Below are positions 1-8,858 of a stretch of 64,000 bases of DNA, piece by piece (the stretch's first letter is position 1; every line of letters begins with the position of its first letter). The notes beneath the pieces were generated by a model. That model searched no databases and was not told the DNA's origin. It saw only the letters and a program-made list of their open reading frames with translations. The stretch comes from Synechocystis salina LEGE 00031 (GTDB lineage Bacteria; Cyanobacteriota; Cyanobacteriia; Cyanobacteriales; Microcystaceae), in the NCBI RefSeq assembly GCF_015207985.1, contig NZ_JADEVV010000010.1, forward strand, positions 1 through 64,000, given 5' to 3'. The position numbers and the translations under genes were made by a program.

Positions 1-2
1 AA

Positions 3-107
3 ATTGAGAAGTTCTGGGCGAGACTAAAACGTTATGTTTCCCAACTTGTTAGTAATGGAGAATCGCTGATTTCTGCATTGGATATAGCGTTGAGAGAACT
101 GTCCTAA
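3..107 (+). CDS. IS630-family transposase, C-terminal end (cut by window edge)
   Basis: The open frame enters from the left edge and ends at TAA 105-107, giving 34 residues beginning IEKFWARLKRYV. The pattern E-x-x-W-x-x-L-K-R is the usual C-terminal signature of DDE transposases of the IS630/Tc1-mariner group, after the last catalytic acid. The rest of the gene, the left end and the inverted repeats lie outside the window, so activity cannot be judged. The element's right end should fall within the next few dozen bases, but I could not place its boundary. Family assignment rests on this short motif only. Confidence 0.72.
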   Translation: MEKFWARLKRYVSQLVSNGESLISALDIALRELS

Positions 108-122
108 CTAACTCGTCCTTTG

Positions 123-296
123 CTATAACACTTCGGGTCTAACCATATCGAGGTTTAGGGAACAATCCAGTTGCAGCTTACGATAGTTTACCAAGGGCCA
201 AGTGCGGTGCCAACATTGGGCGATCTGTTGAACTTGACCGTTGACGATTTGATTCCATGGCTCGACAACGCTGAGCCTTTTGTTAACTAATGTCAC
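123..296 (-). CDS. Short ORF after larC, probably a gene fragment cut by the IS630 element
   Basis: A GTG start at 294-296 lies one base beyond the larC stop codon (TGAGGTG). It opens a 57-residue frame beginning VTLVNKRLSVVEPWNQIV and ending at TAG 123-125. The sequence has a normal globular composition (several W, H and C residues) and tight translational spacing to larC, so it looks like the start of a second gene in a larC operon. It stops where the right end of the IS630-type element should lie, so the likely explanation is truncation by insertion. I do not recognise the family. It could also be a chance frame. Confidence 0.4.
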   Translation of the reverse strand: MTLVNKRLSVVEPWNQIVNGQVQQIAQCWHRTWPLVNYRKLQLDCSLNLDMVRPEVL

Positions 297-297
297 C

Positions 298-1554
298 TCA
301 ACCCTGGGCTGAATCTTTGCTGAGACTGGACCAAGCGGCGATCGCCTGTTGGTGAATTAATTGCCAGGGCTGACCGGTGGCTTTGGCCAGGGCGGCACAA
401 TCGACAAATTCGGGGTGGGCATTGAGAATAATTTTTGTACCGGCTTGATAGCTGTAGGCCACTTTGATGCGGATGGAGCCATGGGCAATAACCACAGTTT
501 GCCATTCCCGTTCCAGGGCATAGCGCTGTTGTTGGCGTACTCGGACACCAAGACTAGTGGTTTCCCGGAAGAGTAAATTGAGGCAGTGATTTTGATTTTC
601 TGGCGCACAAAGCACAGTGAGTAAAATGCCAGGGCGGGATTTCTTCATGGCGATCGCCTGGGTGAAAACATCGATTGCCCCTTGGTGGAGCAAACTTTCC
701 AGTAGATAACCCACGGCCTGGGGTTGGAGATCATCCAATTGGGTTTCCAGCACAGTGATAGTTTCCAGTTGCCCAAAGGGGATTTCCTTCGGTGTTTTGG
801 CGGTTTGGGATTCCGTCCCGATCCAGAGTCGGAGAATATTGGCCAACGGTAATTCTTTACTCCCCGCTCCCAGTCCTAATTTTTGCAAATTGAATGGGGG
901 TTTAGTGCCAAATTGGTTGGCTAAAGTAACGGCGATCGCCGCTCCGGTGGGGGTAACCAACTCCCCCGTCAAACCATTGTCATAAACTGGTACTTGGCGA
1001 TTTTCCCAGAGTCGTAACACCGCCGGGACTGGAACCGGTAAATCACCATGGGCCGCCCGCACCGTACCACTGCCCGTGGGCAAAGCGGACCAATAACATT
1101 TGTCAATGCCTAAATAATCTAGCCCCAAACAGGTACCCACAATATCAACAATGGCATCGGTGGCCCCCACTTCATGGAAATGTACTGCCTCCGGCTCAAT
1201 GCCGTGTACTTCCCCCTCGGCGATCGCCAGTTGATGGAAAATGGCCAAACTCCAACGACTGACCCTAGCCGGTAAATTGGCCCCTTTGATTAATTGCTCT
1301 ATTTCCGGTAAATGCCGCCCTCCATGGTGATGGCGATCGGAAGACGGCTCTGTTAATAGATGCACTTCCACTTTGGTGGCCGCCTGGCCTTGTTTTTGCA
1401 CCATGCCCGCTGCCAAGCGATATTCATGGCCCAAACCCAGCAGGGCCAGTTTCTCCATCAGGTATTCTAGGGGAACCCCTGCCGACACCAAAGCCCCCAG
1501 GCACATATCACCGGAAATCCCCGTGGGACAGTCAAAATAAGCAATCAACCCCAT
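298..1554 (-). CDS. larC: LarC: nickel-pincer cofactor synthesis protein (DUF111 / UPF0272)
   Basis: 418 residues. LarC inserts nickel into the pyridinium dithiocarboxylate mononucleotide to make the nickel-pincer cofactor used by lactate racemase and related enzymes. The start is taken at MGLIAYFDCPTGISGDM, which is the conserved family N-terminus; a frame extending 30 codons further upstream lacks conservation and would overlap the divergent neighbour. The motif HFHEVGATDAIVDIVG and the HHHGGRHLPEIEQLI segment are typical. No larB or larE is nearby. The start lies only 5 bp from the start of the divergent YrdC-family gene, so the two promoters must lie inside each other's coding sequence. 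The 3' end is followed by a short ORF that seems truncated by an IS element. Confidence 0.9.
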   Translation of the reverse strand: MGLIAYFDCPTGISGDMCLGALVSAGVPLEYLMEKLALLGLGHEYRLAAGMVQKQGQAATKVEVHLLTEPSSDRHHHGGRHLPEIEQLIKGANLPARVSRWSLAIFHQLAIAEGEVHGIEPEAVHFHEVGATDAIVDIVGTCLGLDYLGIDKCYWSALPTGSGTVRAAHGDLPVPVPAVLRLWENRQVPVYDNGLTGELVTPTGAAIAVTLANQFGTKPPFNLQKLGLGAGSKELPLANILRLWIGTESQTAKTPKEIPFGQLETITVLETQLDDLQPQAVGYLLESLLHQGAIDVFTQAIAMKKSRPGILLTVLCAPENQNHCLNLLFRETTSLGVRVRQQQRYALEREWQTVVIAHGSIRIKVAYSYQAGTKIILNAHPEFVDCAALAKATGQPWQLIHQQAIAAWSSLSKDSAQG

Positions 1555-1559
1555 AAACA

Positions 1560-2192
1560 ATGGCCACCTTCTACAATCTTCATCCCGAAACCCCCCAACA
1601 GCGCACCGTTGAGGTGATTTGCAAAAGTCTGCGCCAGGGGGCAATTATGCTGTACCCCACCGATACGGTCTATGCCATCGGTTGTGATCTCAACGATAAA
1701 AATGCCGTTCAACGGGTCAGACAACTGAAGCAACTCTCCAATAATAAACCGTTAACGTTTCTCTGTTCGTCCCTGTCTAATATCGCTGAATATGCAGTGG
1801 TGTCGGACAATGCCTATCGCCTTATGCGTCGGTTGATTCCTGGACCCTACACCTTTCTCCTGCCGGCCACAAAACAGGTTCCTAAGCTAGTGGTGGAGCC
1901 AAAGCGAAAAACCACCGGCATACGGGTGCCCGATCGCCCCATTTGCCAAGAAATTCTGCAAAATTTAGGCAATCCAATTATTTCCACTTCCGCCCACCTA
2001 CCGGATCAAGACGAGTTTGTCATGACAGAAAAGGCGAAATTATTTGACCTGTTCGACAAATTAGTGGACATCATCATCGACGATGACCAGGAGCCTGGCT
2101 ATCAAACCTCCAGCATTATTGATCTCACCGACAAAGAACCAAAGGTAGTGCGGGAAGGACTGGGTTGGGAAACCCTGCGAGATCTTTTCTAG
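1560..2192 (+). CDS. Sua5/YciO/YrdC-family protein, probable L-threonylcarbamoyladenylate synthase
   Basis: 210 residues. Family members bind ATP, threonine and bicarbonate to make threonylcarbamoyl-AMP for the t6A modification of ANN-decoding tRNAs. Visible features are the YPTDTVYAIGCD motif near residue 32, a KQLSNNKPLTFLCS substrate loop, and RVPDRPICQEIL followed by PIISTSAHLP, all in family order. The length and the KPLTFLC loop resemble the YciO branch, whose activity is less certain than that of TsaC proper. The start ATG is 5 bp from the larC start on the other strand, and larC and this gene are divergent. A second family member may exist elsewhere in the genome. Confidence 0.85.
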   Translation: MATFYNLHPETPQQRTVEVICKSLRQGAIMLYPTDTVYAIGCDLNDKNAVQRVRQLKQLSNNKPLTFLCSSLSNIAEYAVVSDNAYRLMRRLIPGPYTFLLPATKQVPKLVVEPKRKTTGIRVPDRPICQEILQNLGNPIISTSAHLPDQDEFVMTEKAKLFDLFDKLVDIIIDDDQEPGYQTSSIIDLTDKEPKVVREGLGWETLRDLF

Positions 2193-2204
2193 TGTGGAAT
2201 CCGA

Positions 2205-3593
2205 TTAAAGTTGACTGGGTTCCAATAACCCTATGCCCAGGTCCTTGGTCGGTGGTAGACCTAAGCTATGGCGATGTTGACGTAGCACACTAATGGCCCG
2301 CTGATATTGGGGATCAACATCCGTGGCGATTAAGTCTGGGTCGTTGCGAAACTGGAGCTTAGTATCGTTAGAAATGTCTAGATGAATGTCGGGACTGATG
2401 CCTTTGTGGTTGATATCTGTGCCACTGGGGGGATAGTAGCGGGCAATGGTGACTGCCAAGCCGGAACCGTCGGACAAGGTGTTAACAGACTGCACCGTAC
2501 CTTTCCCGTAGGTAGCAGTACCCACTACAGTAGCCCTTCCCTGTTCTTTTAATGCCCCCGCCAAGATTTCACTGGCACTGGCGGAACGTTCATTGACCAA
2601 CACCACCAAGGGTAAATCCGTTAGGCTCCTGCCGTTGGCCGAAAAATGGCGATCGCCGCCCCGTCGGTCAATGGTACTGACAATTTCCCCCCGATTGAGC
2701 CAGAGGCGGGCAATGTCAATACTAGAAAGCAACAAGCCCCCAGGGTTGCCCCGCAGGTCTAAGATGTAACCACTAATACGACTATTGTTCAGCTCCGTAA
2801 TCGCCTTTTCCATTTGCTCAGCGGAATGGGAACTGAATTCATCTAGGCGGATGTAACCTACCCGCAATTCCCCTTCTTCCTTAACGTTGTAGGTAACGGA
2901 ATCAATTTCGATATTTTCCCGTTTGAGGGTAACACTGAAAACACCGCTTTTGGGGCGGGAAAGTTGCAAACTCAACTCACTGCCAATCTCCCCCTGGATC
3001 GCCTCCGTGGCCTGCTCTAAGGACATCAAGGCCGCCGGTTGGCCATTAATGCGGACAATGCGATCGCCAGGACGAATACCTGCTTTCAATGCCGGGGTGC
3101 CCCGCATCACATCCACCACCACCAGGTCACTACTGCGTTTATCCATCAACACCCGGATCCCCACACCGGAAGCTTCCCCCGCCGTTTGACTGCTGAGGAT
3201 GGCAAATTCCTCCGGGGAAAGAAAACGGGTATAGGGATCATTCAAATCTTTTAATATGCGCCCAATTTGTCGGTAGGCCTCAGCATTATCCTGATAATTG
3301 CGCCCCAATAATTCCTGGCGCTTGGATAACCAATTGGAATGGTTAAAGTCCTTATCAACAAACTGTTGATTAACTAACTGCCATACCTCATCCACCACCG
3401 CCTTGGGGCTATTTTCCAAGAGGGTCACGTTATCGGACACACCAGTGTCATTCTCCTTTGGAGTCGCCAACGGGGGACTATCGGGATTGATTACGTTGGG
3501 AGCGCTGAGGGCTGGCTTTAGATTAGCCCCCAAACCGAAAGCAAATACCAGAGCGGCAGCCAAGGGGCGGAGGCGAAGCAAATGGGGACTCAT
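2205..3593 (-). CDS. ctpB: Carboxyl-terminal processing protease (S41), CtpB-like
   Basis: 462 residues from the ATG at 3591-3593, chosen because it opens a signal peptide (MSPHLLRLRPLAAALVFAFG, then a cleavage region near LSAP). The frame stays open 43 codons further upstream but that part is not signal-like. A helical N-terminal part is followed by a PDZ domain (GVGIRVL...PALKAGIRPGDRIVRING) and the S41 catalytic core. The core carries the serine in RSASASEILAGAL and the lysine in GTATYGKGTVQ, the Ser/Lys dyad. The protein should act in the thylakoid lumen or periplasm; CtpA of the same family matures the D1 protein of photosystem II, while the roles of the paralogues are less clear. Naming as CtpB (slr0257 in PCC 6803) comes from neighbourhood. 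Confidence 0.88.
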   Translation of the reverse strand: MSPHLLRLRPLAAALVFAFGLGANLKPALSAPNVINPDSPPLATPKENDTGVSDNVTLLENSPKAVVDEVWQLVNQQFVDKDFNHSNWLSKRQELLGRNYQDNAEAYRQIGRILKDLNDPYTRFLSPEEFAILSSQTAGEASGVGIRVLMDKRSSDLVVVDVMRGTPALKAGIRPGDRIVRINGQPAALMSLEQATEAIQGEIGSELSLQLSRPKSGVFSVTLKRENIEIDSVTYNVKEEGELRVGYIRLDEFSSHSAEQMEKAITELNNSRISGYILDLRGNPGGLLLSSIDIARLWLNRGEIVSTIDRRGGDRHFSANGRSLTDLPLVVLVNERSASASEILAGALKEQGRATVVGTATYGKGTVQSVNTLSDGSGLAVTIARYYPPSGTDINHKGISPDIHLDISNDTKLQFRNDPDLIATDVDPQYQRAISVLRQHRHSLGLPPTKDLGIGLLEPSQL

Positions 3594-3857
3594 GGAAGGC
3601 AGGGTGGGGCAAAGGGAGGCAGACAAATAGTCAAGTCCGATGCAATGGGACACTGGGTCGGCGGAGGGCAGAATTCCTTCCCCAAAACGGAGGACTAAAC
3701 CACTTAAGCCCAATCCTAGCAAGAAAAATCTAGTTCGTGGGCAAGATTAGGTCATCAAATCAAGCATCGTCCATTCACTGTCCTCAATGGCTGACTTCCT
3801 TGGTTTCCCTGGGGACAGTGGATGGCTTTGCAAACAAATCCCAGGCTAAGGTACTGC

Positions 3858-4367
3858 TCAGGGATGAATAACTAAAGGGGTGTGTACCTCTGACCATTCA
3901 AATAACCACTTGGCATGGTCAACCGCTAAATTAATACAGCCATGGCTTACTGGTGTACCAAAATTTTTGTGCCAGTAGGCTCCATGAATTGCATAGCCCC
4001 CACTGTAATATTGGGCGTAGGGAACATCATCGATATCGTAATCTTCCCCTTTCATGCGATCAATACTGCGTTTGCTTTGAATCGCAAATATACCAGGGAT
4101 CGTAGGAGTGTCCTTCTTCCCTGTGGAAATAATGACAGCATAGACTGGTTTTGGCCCCTCCCAAGCTGTTAAACGCTGGGTCGAGAGATTAACTTCAATC
4201 CAACGCTCCTTGGATTTTTTGAGGATGGCCATTTTTCGATTGAGGGTATCTTGGTAGGTCTGGGCGACCACAACGGGAACAAATAAATTAACTGCAACTA
4301 CTTCCGTGGCAAGAATGCCCGCCACCACCAGGCAACTCCCTCCCCATCGGACAAGGGAAGATAACAT
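3858..4367 (-). CDS. Periplasmic L,D-transpeptidase (YkuD family)
   Basis: 169 residues. An N-terminal hydrophobic segment (residues about 8-35) ending near VVVAQ looks like a signal peptide. The catalytic YkuD domain is complete: HGAYWHKNFGTPVSHGCINL carries the conserved histidine and the S-H-G-C nucleophile motif. Such enzymes form 3-3 peptidoglycan cross-links or attach proteins to peptidoglycan, acting outside the inner membrane. The protein is at the short end for the family, with no LysM or other cell-wall binding domain. It is transcribed away from the flv4 operon, with which it shares a 370-bp divergent upstream region. Confidence 0.87.
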   Translation of the reverse strand: MLSSLVRWGGSCLVVAGILATEVVAVNLFVPVVVAQTYQDTLNRKMAILKKSKERWIEVNLSTQRLTAWEGPKPVYAVIISTGKKDTPTIPGIFAIQSKRSIDRMKGEDYDIDDVPYAQYYSGGYAIHGAYWHKNFGTPVSHGCINLAVDHAKWLFEWSEVHTPLVIHP

Positions 4368-4739
4368 GGATGATAATCCTACTACTGATGCGTTCTTACT
4401 CTTATTTTAAGCGATTTTTTCTCAAACTGCCCCGACAACAAGAACAAGAAGTCCATTTTCTCTGGACGGCGATCGCCGGCCCTTGTCTGATTTCTGCCCT
4501 TGCAAACAAATACTATGAACCTTTGCCAGGCGACTACATGGCGGACAAATGCGAATGGGGTCGCTGACATTTGCCCAAGCCATAGAGCCCTTAAATAGAT
4601 TAAATTGACTGATTGATTGCAAGCGCAGTTATAAGAAAAACTAATTTTTTTATTTAGATATTGACATTTTACAGAATCCTGTATGGGCAGCACCATAGAA
4701 GACAGCAGCGAACTTTCTTGAAAAACCGCAAAGTTTTCT
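4368..4739 (+). promoter_or_regulatory. Divergent upstream region of flv4 and the L,D-transpeptidase gene
   Basis: No convincing gene lies here. TTGACT (4605-4610), an 18-bp spacer and TTATAA (4629-4634) form a plausible sigma-70-type promoter giving a 5' leader of roughly 100 bases for flv4. Just upstream, TTAAATAGATTAA (4591-4603) fits the TTA-N7-TAA core recognised by the LysR-type carbon regulator CmpR in cyanobacteria. A second TTGACA occurs at 4661-4666 without a good -10 box. In PCC 6803 the operon is induced by low CO2 and an antisense RNA is known over the flv4 5' end. The promoter assignment itself is inference from motifs. Confidence 0.45.
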
Positions 4740-6476
4740 ATGGTTACCCTAATTGATTCTCCAACATCTGCTGCTGTCCAGCCCCGCTTAACAGTCCAAA
4801 CCGCGGACATTGCAGCCAACACCACAGCGATTCGTTGCCTTGACTGGGATCGGGATCGCTTTGATATCGAGTTTGAGTTGCACCATGGCACAACCTACAA
4901 CTCATTTTTAATTCAAGGGGAAAAAACAGCCCTCATTGATACTTCCCATCGCAAGTTTGAGTCCGTCTACTTGCAAGAATTGCAGGACCTAATTGACCTG
5001 AAAAGCCTCGACTACTTGATTGTTAATCACACGGAACCCGACCACAGCGGTCTGATTCCGGAACTTCTAGACCTGGCTCCCCAGGTGACGGTGGTTGGCT
5101 CCAAGGTGGCCATCCAATTCCTCGAAAAGCTGGTGCACCGACCTTTTGAGTCACAGATTGTTAAAAGTGGTCACAGTCTGGATTTGGGCCAGGGTCATGA
5201 GTTGCAATTTATTTCCGCACCCAACTTGCATTGGCCCGACACAATTTTGACCTATGACGCCGGTACCCAGGTGCTCTATACCTGTGACGTTTTCGGCATG
5301 CATTATTGTGATGATTCACTTTTGGATGAAACACCGGAACGGCTCGAACCTGATTTCCAATATTATTACAACTGCCTGATGGGGCCGAATGCCCGCTCAG
5401 TGTTAATGGCTTTGAAGCGCATTGCGCCCTTGCAATTTGATCTAGTGGCAACGGGCCATGGGCCACTGTTGCAACATCATATTTCCCACTGGATCGGACA
5501 GTACGATACCTGGAGTCAAAATCAGGTCAAGGCTCAAACTTTTGTGGCCCTGTTTTATCTGGATGGCTATGGGGTCAGCGATCGCCTAGTGCGGGCCATT
5601 GCCGATGGCATTAGTAAAACCGGTGTGGCGATTGAGTTGGTCGATCTAAGCGTGGCGGATACCCATGAAGTCCGCACCCTGGCCCAATGCGCAGCAGGAC
5701 TGGTGCTGGGTATGCCTCCCCAATCTTCTACTTCAACAACCCTAGATCCTTTGCTGGGCACCATTTTAGCTGCGGTACACCCCAAACAGGTGATTGGTCT
5801 CTTTGAAACCGGGGGGGGGCAGGATGAGCCCATTTATCCCCTCCGCAATCGCTTCCAGGAATTAGGTTTGCTAGAAGCCTTTGAACCAATTTTACTCAAG
5901 ACGGAACCGACGGCGGCCACGGACCAGCTTTGTCGTGAAGCGGGCACCGACCTGGGCCAGTTCCTCACCCAGAGTCAATCTCCACCAGCAGACACAGCCC
6001 TCGATCCAGAACTCAACCAGGCGATCGGTCGCCTTAGCACTGGACTCTATATTCTGACGGCCCAAAAGGGGGATGTAAGAAGTGCCATGCTGGCTTCCTG
6101 GGTGATTCAAGGCAGCTTTGAACCCCTCGGCATTGTGATTGCAGTGGCCAAGGACCGGGCAATCGAATCATTGCTCCATCCCGGTGACACCTTTGTACTT
6201 AATGTGCTGGAGGAGGACAACTATCAAAGCCTGATGCGCCATTTCCTGCTGCGTTTTCCCCCAGGGGCTGATCGATTTGCTGAAGTTAACACCTATCCAG
6301 CCCAGAATGGTTCTCCGATTTTGTTGGAAACCCTAGCCTATCTGGAATGTGAGGTTACCTCCCGTCTTGATGGCAATGACCATTGGTTGGTCTACAGTAC
6401 CGTACAAACCGGGCGGGTCGCCAAATTGAATGCACTAACTGCCACCCACCACCGCAAACTGGGCAACCACTACTAA
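4740..6476 (+). CDS. flv4: Flv4: flavodiiron protein of the flv4-2 operon
   Basis: 578 residues, three domains: an N-terminal metallo-beta-lactamase-like diiron domain (about 35-280), a flavodoxin-like domain (about 290-430) and the C-terminal flavin-reductase domain that is specific to photosynthetic organisms (about 435-578). The diiron ligands are canonical: H97-x-E99-x-D101-H102 in VNHTEPDHSG, the aspartate in TCDVFGMHYC and a histidine in ATGHGPLL. Flv4 works with Flv2 as a heterodimer in an electron sink that protects photosystem II on its acceptor side under low CO2 and high light. It is the first gene of flv4-sll0218-flv2; the next start is 26 bp after the stop. Equivalent to sll0217. 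Confidence 0.96.
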   Translation: MVTLIDSPTSAAVQPRLTVQTADIAANTTAIRCLDWDRDRFDIEFELHHGTTYNSFLIQGEKTALIDTSHRKFESVYLQELQDLIDLKSLDYLIVNHTEPDHSGLIPELLDLAPQVTVVGSKVAIQFLEKLVHRPFESQIVKSGHSLDLGQGHELQFISAPNLHWPDTILTYDAGTQVLYTCDVFGMHYCDDSLLDETPERLEPDFQYYYNCLMGPNARSVLMALKRIAPLQFDLVATGHGPLLQHHISHWIGQYDTWSQNQVKAQTFVALFYLDGYGVSDRLVRAIADGISKTGVAIELVDLSVADTHEVRTLAQCAAGLVLGMPPQSSTSTTLDPLLGTILAAVHPKQVIGLFETGGGQDEPIYPLRNRFQELGLLEAFEPILLKTEPTAATDQLCREAGTDLGQFLTQSQSPPADTALDPELNQAIGRLSTGLYILTAQKGDVRSAMLASWVIQGSFEPLGIVIAVAKDRAIESLLHPGDTFVLNVLEEDNYQSLMRHFLLRFPPGADRFAEVNTYPAQNGSPILLETLAYLECEVTSRLDGNDHWLVYSTVQTGRVAKLNALTATHHRKLGNHY

Positions 6477-6502
6477 ATTCACCTTCTACCTGGGATTTTC
6501 TC

Positions 6503-7021
6503 ATGCAACTCCTCTCAACCAATTCGGATTCGGACGCAAAGCCCACTCTCCTCTATTTCAGTCGCGCCCTTGTTGTTCGTCTGCTGGAAACGGTGCAGGA
6601 CTTTATTGTGATTTCACTTTGCGTTGGCCTGTTCAGTTTTATGGTGATGCAGTTGCGGGAAATGTTTGTGTCTCTTTTTCCGCCACTAGACTTTCCCCGG
6701 GTCACCGCCGACATTCTATTCCTGCTGATTTTAGTGGAGCTATTTCGGTTGCTGATTATTTATCTGCAGGAACACCGGGTTTCGATCGGAGTTGCAGTAG
6801 AAGTTTCAATTGTTTCAGTGCTACGGGAAATTATTGTGCGGGGCGTTCTGGAAGTGCCCTGGGAGCAAGTGCTAGCAGCTTGTTCGTTTCTGCTCATTCT
6901 TGGTGCTTTGCTCGTAGTAAGGGTTTGGTTACCCCCCACGTTTGAGGGGGTCGATCCTGAACGGGAAATCTCTCGCCGTCATCAAGTCCGCAAGTCCGGT
7001 AAGGCTTCTTCATCAATTTAA
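6503..7021 (+). CDS. Sll0218-type membrane protein (PsiE-like) of the flv4-2 operon
   Basis: 172 residues. The start ATG at 6503 is chosen because it begins the middle gene of the operon; an upstream in-frame extension would read through the end of flv4. The protein is strongly hydrophobic with about four membrane spans (near residues 35-55, 65-85, 95-115 and 125-145) and ends in a basic cytoplasmic tail. The pattern resembles phosphate-starvation-inducible PsiE. In PCC 6803 the equivalent Sll0218 sits in the thylakoid membrane and supports photosystem II assembly or stabilisation. Biochemical activity is unknown. The stop is followed 49 bp later by the flv2 start. Confidence 0.93.
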   Translation: MQLLSTNSDSDAKPTLLYFSRALVVRLLETVQDFIVISLCVGLFSFMVMQLREMFVSLFPPLDFPRVTADILFLLILVELFRLLIIYLQEHRVSIGVAVEVSIVSVLREIIVRGVLEVPWEQVLAACSFLLILGALLVVRVWLPPTFEGVDPEREISRRHQVRKSGKASSSI

Positions 7022-7070
7022 CTATCTTGACCATCCTTGGCCCCCGTCATCTTTATTTGAAGTTAAAACT

Positions 7071-8858
7071 ATGATTTCTCCAATTAGCGGTCTCTCACAA
7101 GCTTTGGATACTTCTTCAGATTCAATTGCCGTTGCTTCCCTGCCTCGGGATATGCAGGTGGCAGAGATAGCCCCCCAAACCCAAGTATTGCGGTCTCGCC
7201 TCTGGGATCGACTCAAATTTGAGGTGGAATATGGTCGCCGTCGGGGTACTACGTCTAATTCCTATCTGATTCAGGCCGATTACACGGCACTGATTGATCC
7301 CCCAGGGGAGTCATTTTGTGATTTATATCTATCGGAATTGCCAAAATACTTAGATTTAGCCCAGCTTGACTACATCATCACTAGTCATGTTAATCCCAAT
7401 CGCATGGTTACCCTGGAGGAACTAATGCGCCTGGCACCAAAGGCCAAACTTGTTTGTTCCCGCCCCGCAGTGAAAGTGCTTAAAGCCACCTTTCCCCATT
7501 GGGAAGAGCGATTCCAGACCGTGCGGTCCCAGGACACCCTAGATTTAGGCCAGGGCCATGAACTGCAGTTAATGACTGTGCCGACTCCCCGTTGGCCGGA
7601 CGGTTTGTGTACCTACGATTTGGCTACCCAAATCCTTTTCAGTGATAAGTTGTTTGGCACCCATGTTTGTGGCGATGCAATTTTTGATGAGGACTGGCGA
7701 CAATTAAGTGGCGATCGCCGTTTTTATTTTGATTGTTTGCATGCCCCCCAAACCAAGCAGGTCGAAACGGCATTGGATCAATTTGATTCGTTAACTCTGA
7801 AGACGATCGCGCCGGGCCATGGCCCCCTGGTGCGTTTTAGCCTCAGTCGTCTGTACGGTGATTATCGCCAATGGTGTCAGCAACAACCCCGCCAGACCCT
7901 TAAAGTGGCATTGATCTATGCTTCTGCCTATGGCAATACCGCCACCATGGCCCAGGCGATCGCCAAGGGATTAATTAAAGCCTGTGTCGCCGTCGAAACC
8001 ATTAACTGTGAAATCGCCGAAACCGACGAAATTGCCGAAGCAATTCAAGCCTGTGACGGGTTTATTATTGGTTCTCCTACCCTAGGAAGCCATGCCCCTG
8101 TACAAATCCAAACTGCATTGGGCATTGTTTTATCCTCCGCAACCAAAACCAAATTAGCTGGGGTCTTTGGTTCCTATGGCTGGAGTGGTGAAGCCATTGA
8201 CTTGATTGAAACCAAGTTAAAAGATGGGGGCTATCGCTTCGGGTTTGAAACGATTCGCATCCAATTCAGCCCTGGGCCCGATGCCTTAGATAATTGCACA
8301 ACCTCCGGCGCAAATTTCGCCCGGCAACTGCGTACCAGGAAGCGGCAGAGGGTTGCTCGTCAGGCTACCACCGAAACCCAAGCCGATCGCACTCAGCAAG
8401 CGGTGGGACGTATTATCGGCTCCATTGGTGTGGTCACAACCCAATCTAACGGCAGACATCGAGGTATTTTGACCTCCTGGGTTTCCCAAGCCAGCTTCAC
8501 CCCCGCCGGCATTATGCTAACAATTCCAACCCAATGTGATGCCTACGGTCTAGCCCAGCAAAATACTGCCTTTGTACTTAACCTCTTGCAAGAGGGACGG
8601 AGTGTACGGCGCCATTTTGTTCCCCGGCCTCTCCCTAAAGATGGTGATGATAATCCCTTCAGCACAGTGGAACATTATTCGGCCCAAAATGGTTGTCTGA
8701 TTTTAGCAGAAGCGTTGGCTTATCTTGAATGCCGAGTCCAATCCTGGTCAGATATAGGCGATCATGTTCTGATTTATGCAACGGTTCAAGCCGGACAGGT
8801 CTTACAACCCAACGGCATCACTGCCATGCGGCATCGTAAATCGGGGGGACAATATTAG
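7071..8858 (+). CDS. flv2: Flv2: flavodiiron protein with substituted diiron ligands
   Basis: 595 residues with the same three-domain layout as Flv4: lactamase-like, flavodoxin-like (ALIYASAYGNTATMAQAI around 285-302) and flavin-reductase. The start at 7071 is preferred over an upstream frame that would overlap sll0218. The canonical ligand cluster HxExDH is replaced by H106-x-N108-x-N110-R111, so a normal Fe-Fe site is not expected in this subunit. Flv1 and Flv2 subunits are known to carry such substitutions and to pair with canonical Flv3 and Flv4. Equivalent to sll0219, last gene of the operon. No strong terminator hairpin was seen after the stop. Confidence 0.95.
   Translation: MISPISGLSQALDTSSDSIAVASLPRDMQVAEIAPQTQVLRSRLWDRLKFEVEYGRRRGTTSNSYLIQADYTALIDPPGESFCDLYLSELPKYLDLAQLDYIITSHVNPNRMVTLEELMRLAPKAKLVCSRPAVKVLKATFPHWEERFQTVRSQDTLDLGQGHELQLMTVPTPRWPDGLCTYDLATQILFSDKLFGTHVCGDAIFDEDWRQLSGDRRFYFDCLHAPQTKQVETALDQFDSLTLKTIAPGHGPLVRFSLSRLYGDYRQWCQQQPRQTLKVALIYASAYGNTATMAQAIAKGLIKACVAVETINCEIAETDEIAEAIQACDGFIIGSPTLGSHAPVQIQTALGIVLSSATKTKLAGVFGSYGWSGEAIDLIETKLKDGGYRFGFETIRIQFSPGPDALDNCTTSGANFARQLRTRKRQRVARQATTETQADRTQQAVGRIIGSIGVVTTQSNGRHRGILTSWVSQASFTPAGIMLTIPTQCDAYGLAQQNTAFVLNLLQEGRSVRRHFVPRPLPKDGDDNPFSTVEHYSAQNGCLILAEALAYLECRVQSWSDIGDHVLIYATVQAGQVLQPNGITAMRHRKSGGQY

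Noticed and set aside
4382-4891. 169-codon open frame antisense to the flv4 5' end
   Set aside because: Low-complexity, no homology pattern, overlaps flv4 coding. An antisense RNA is known here in PCC 6803, but that does not make a protein.
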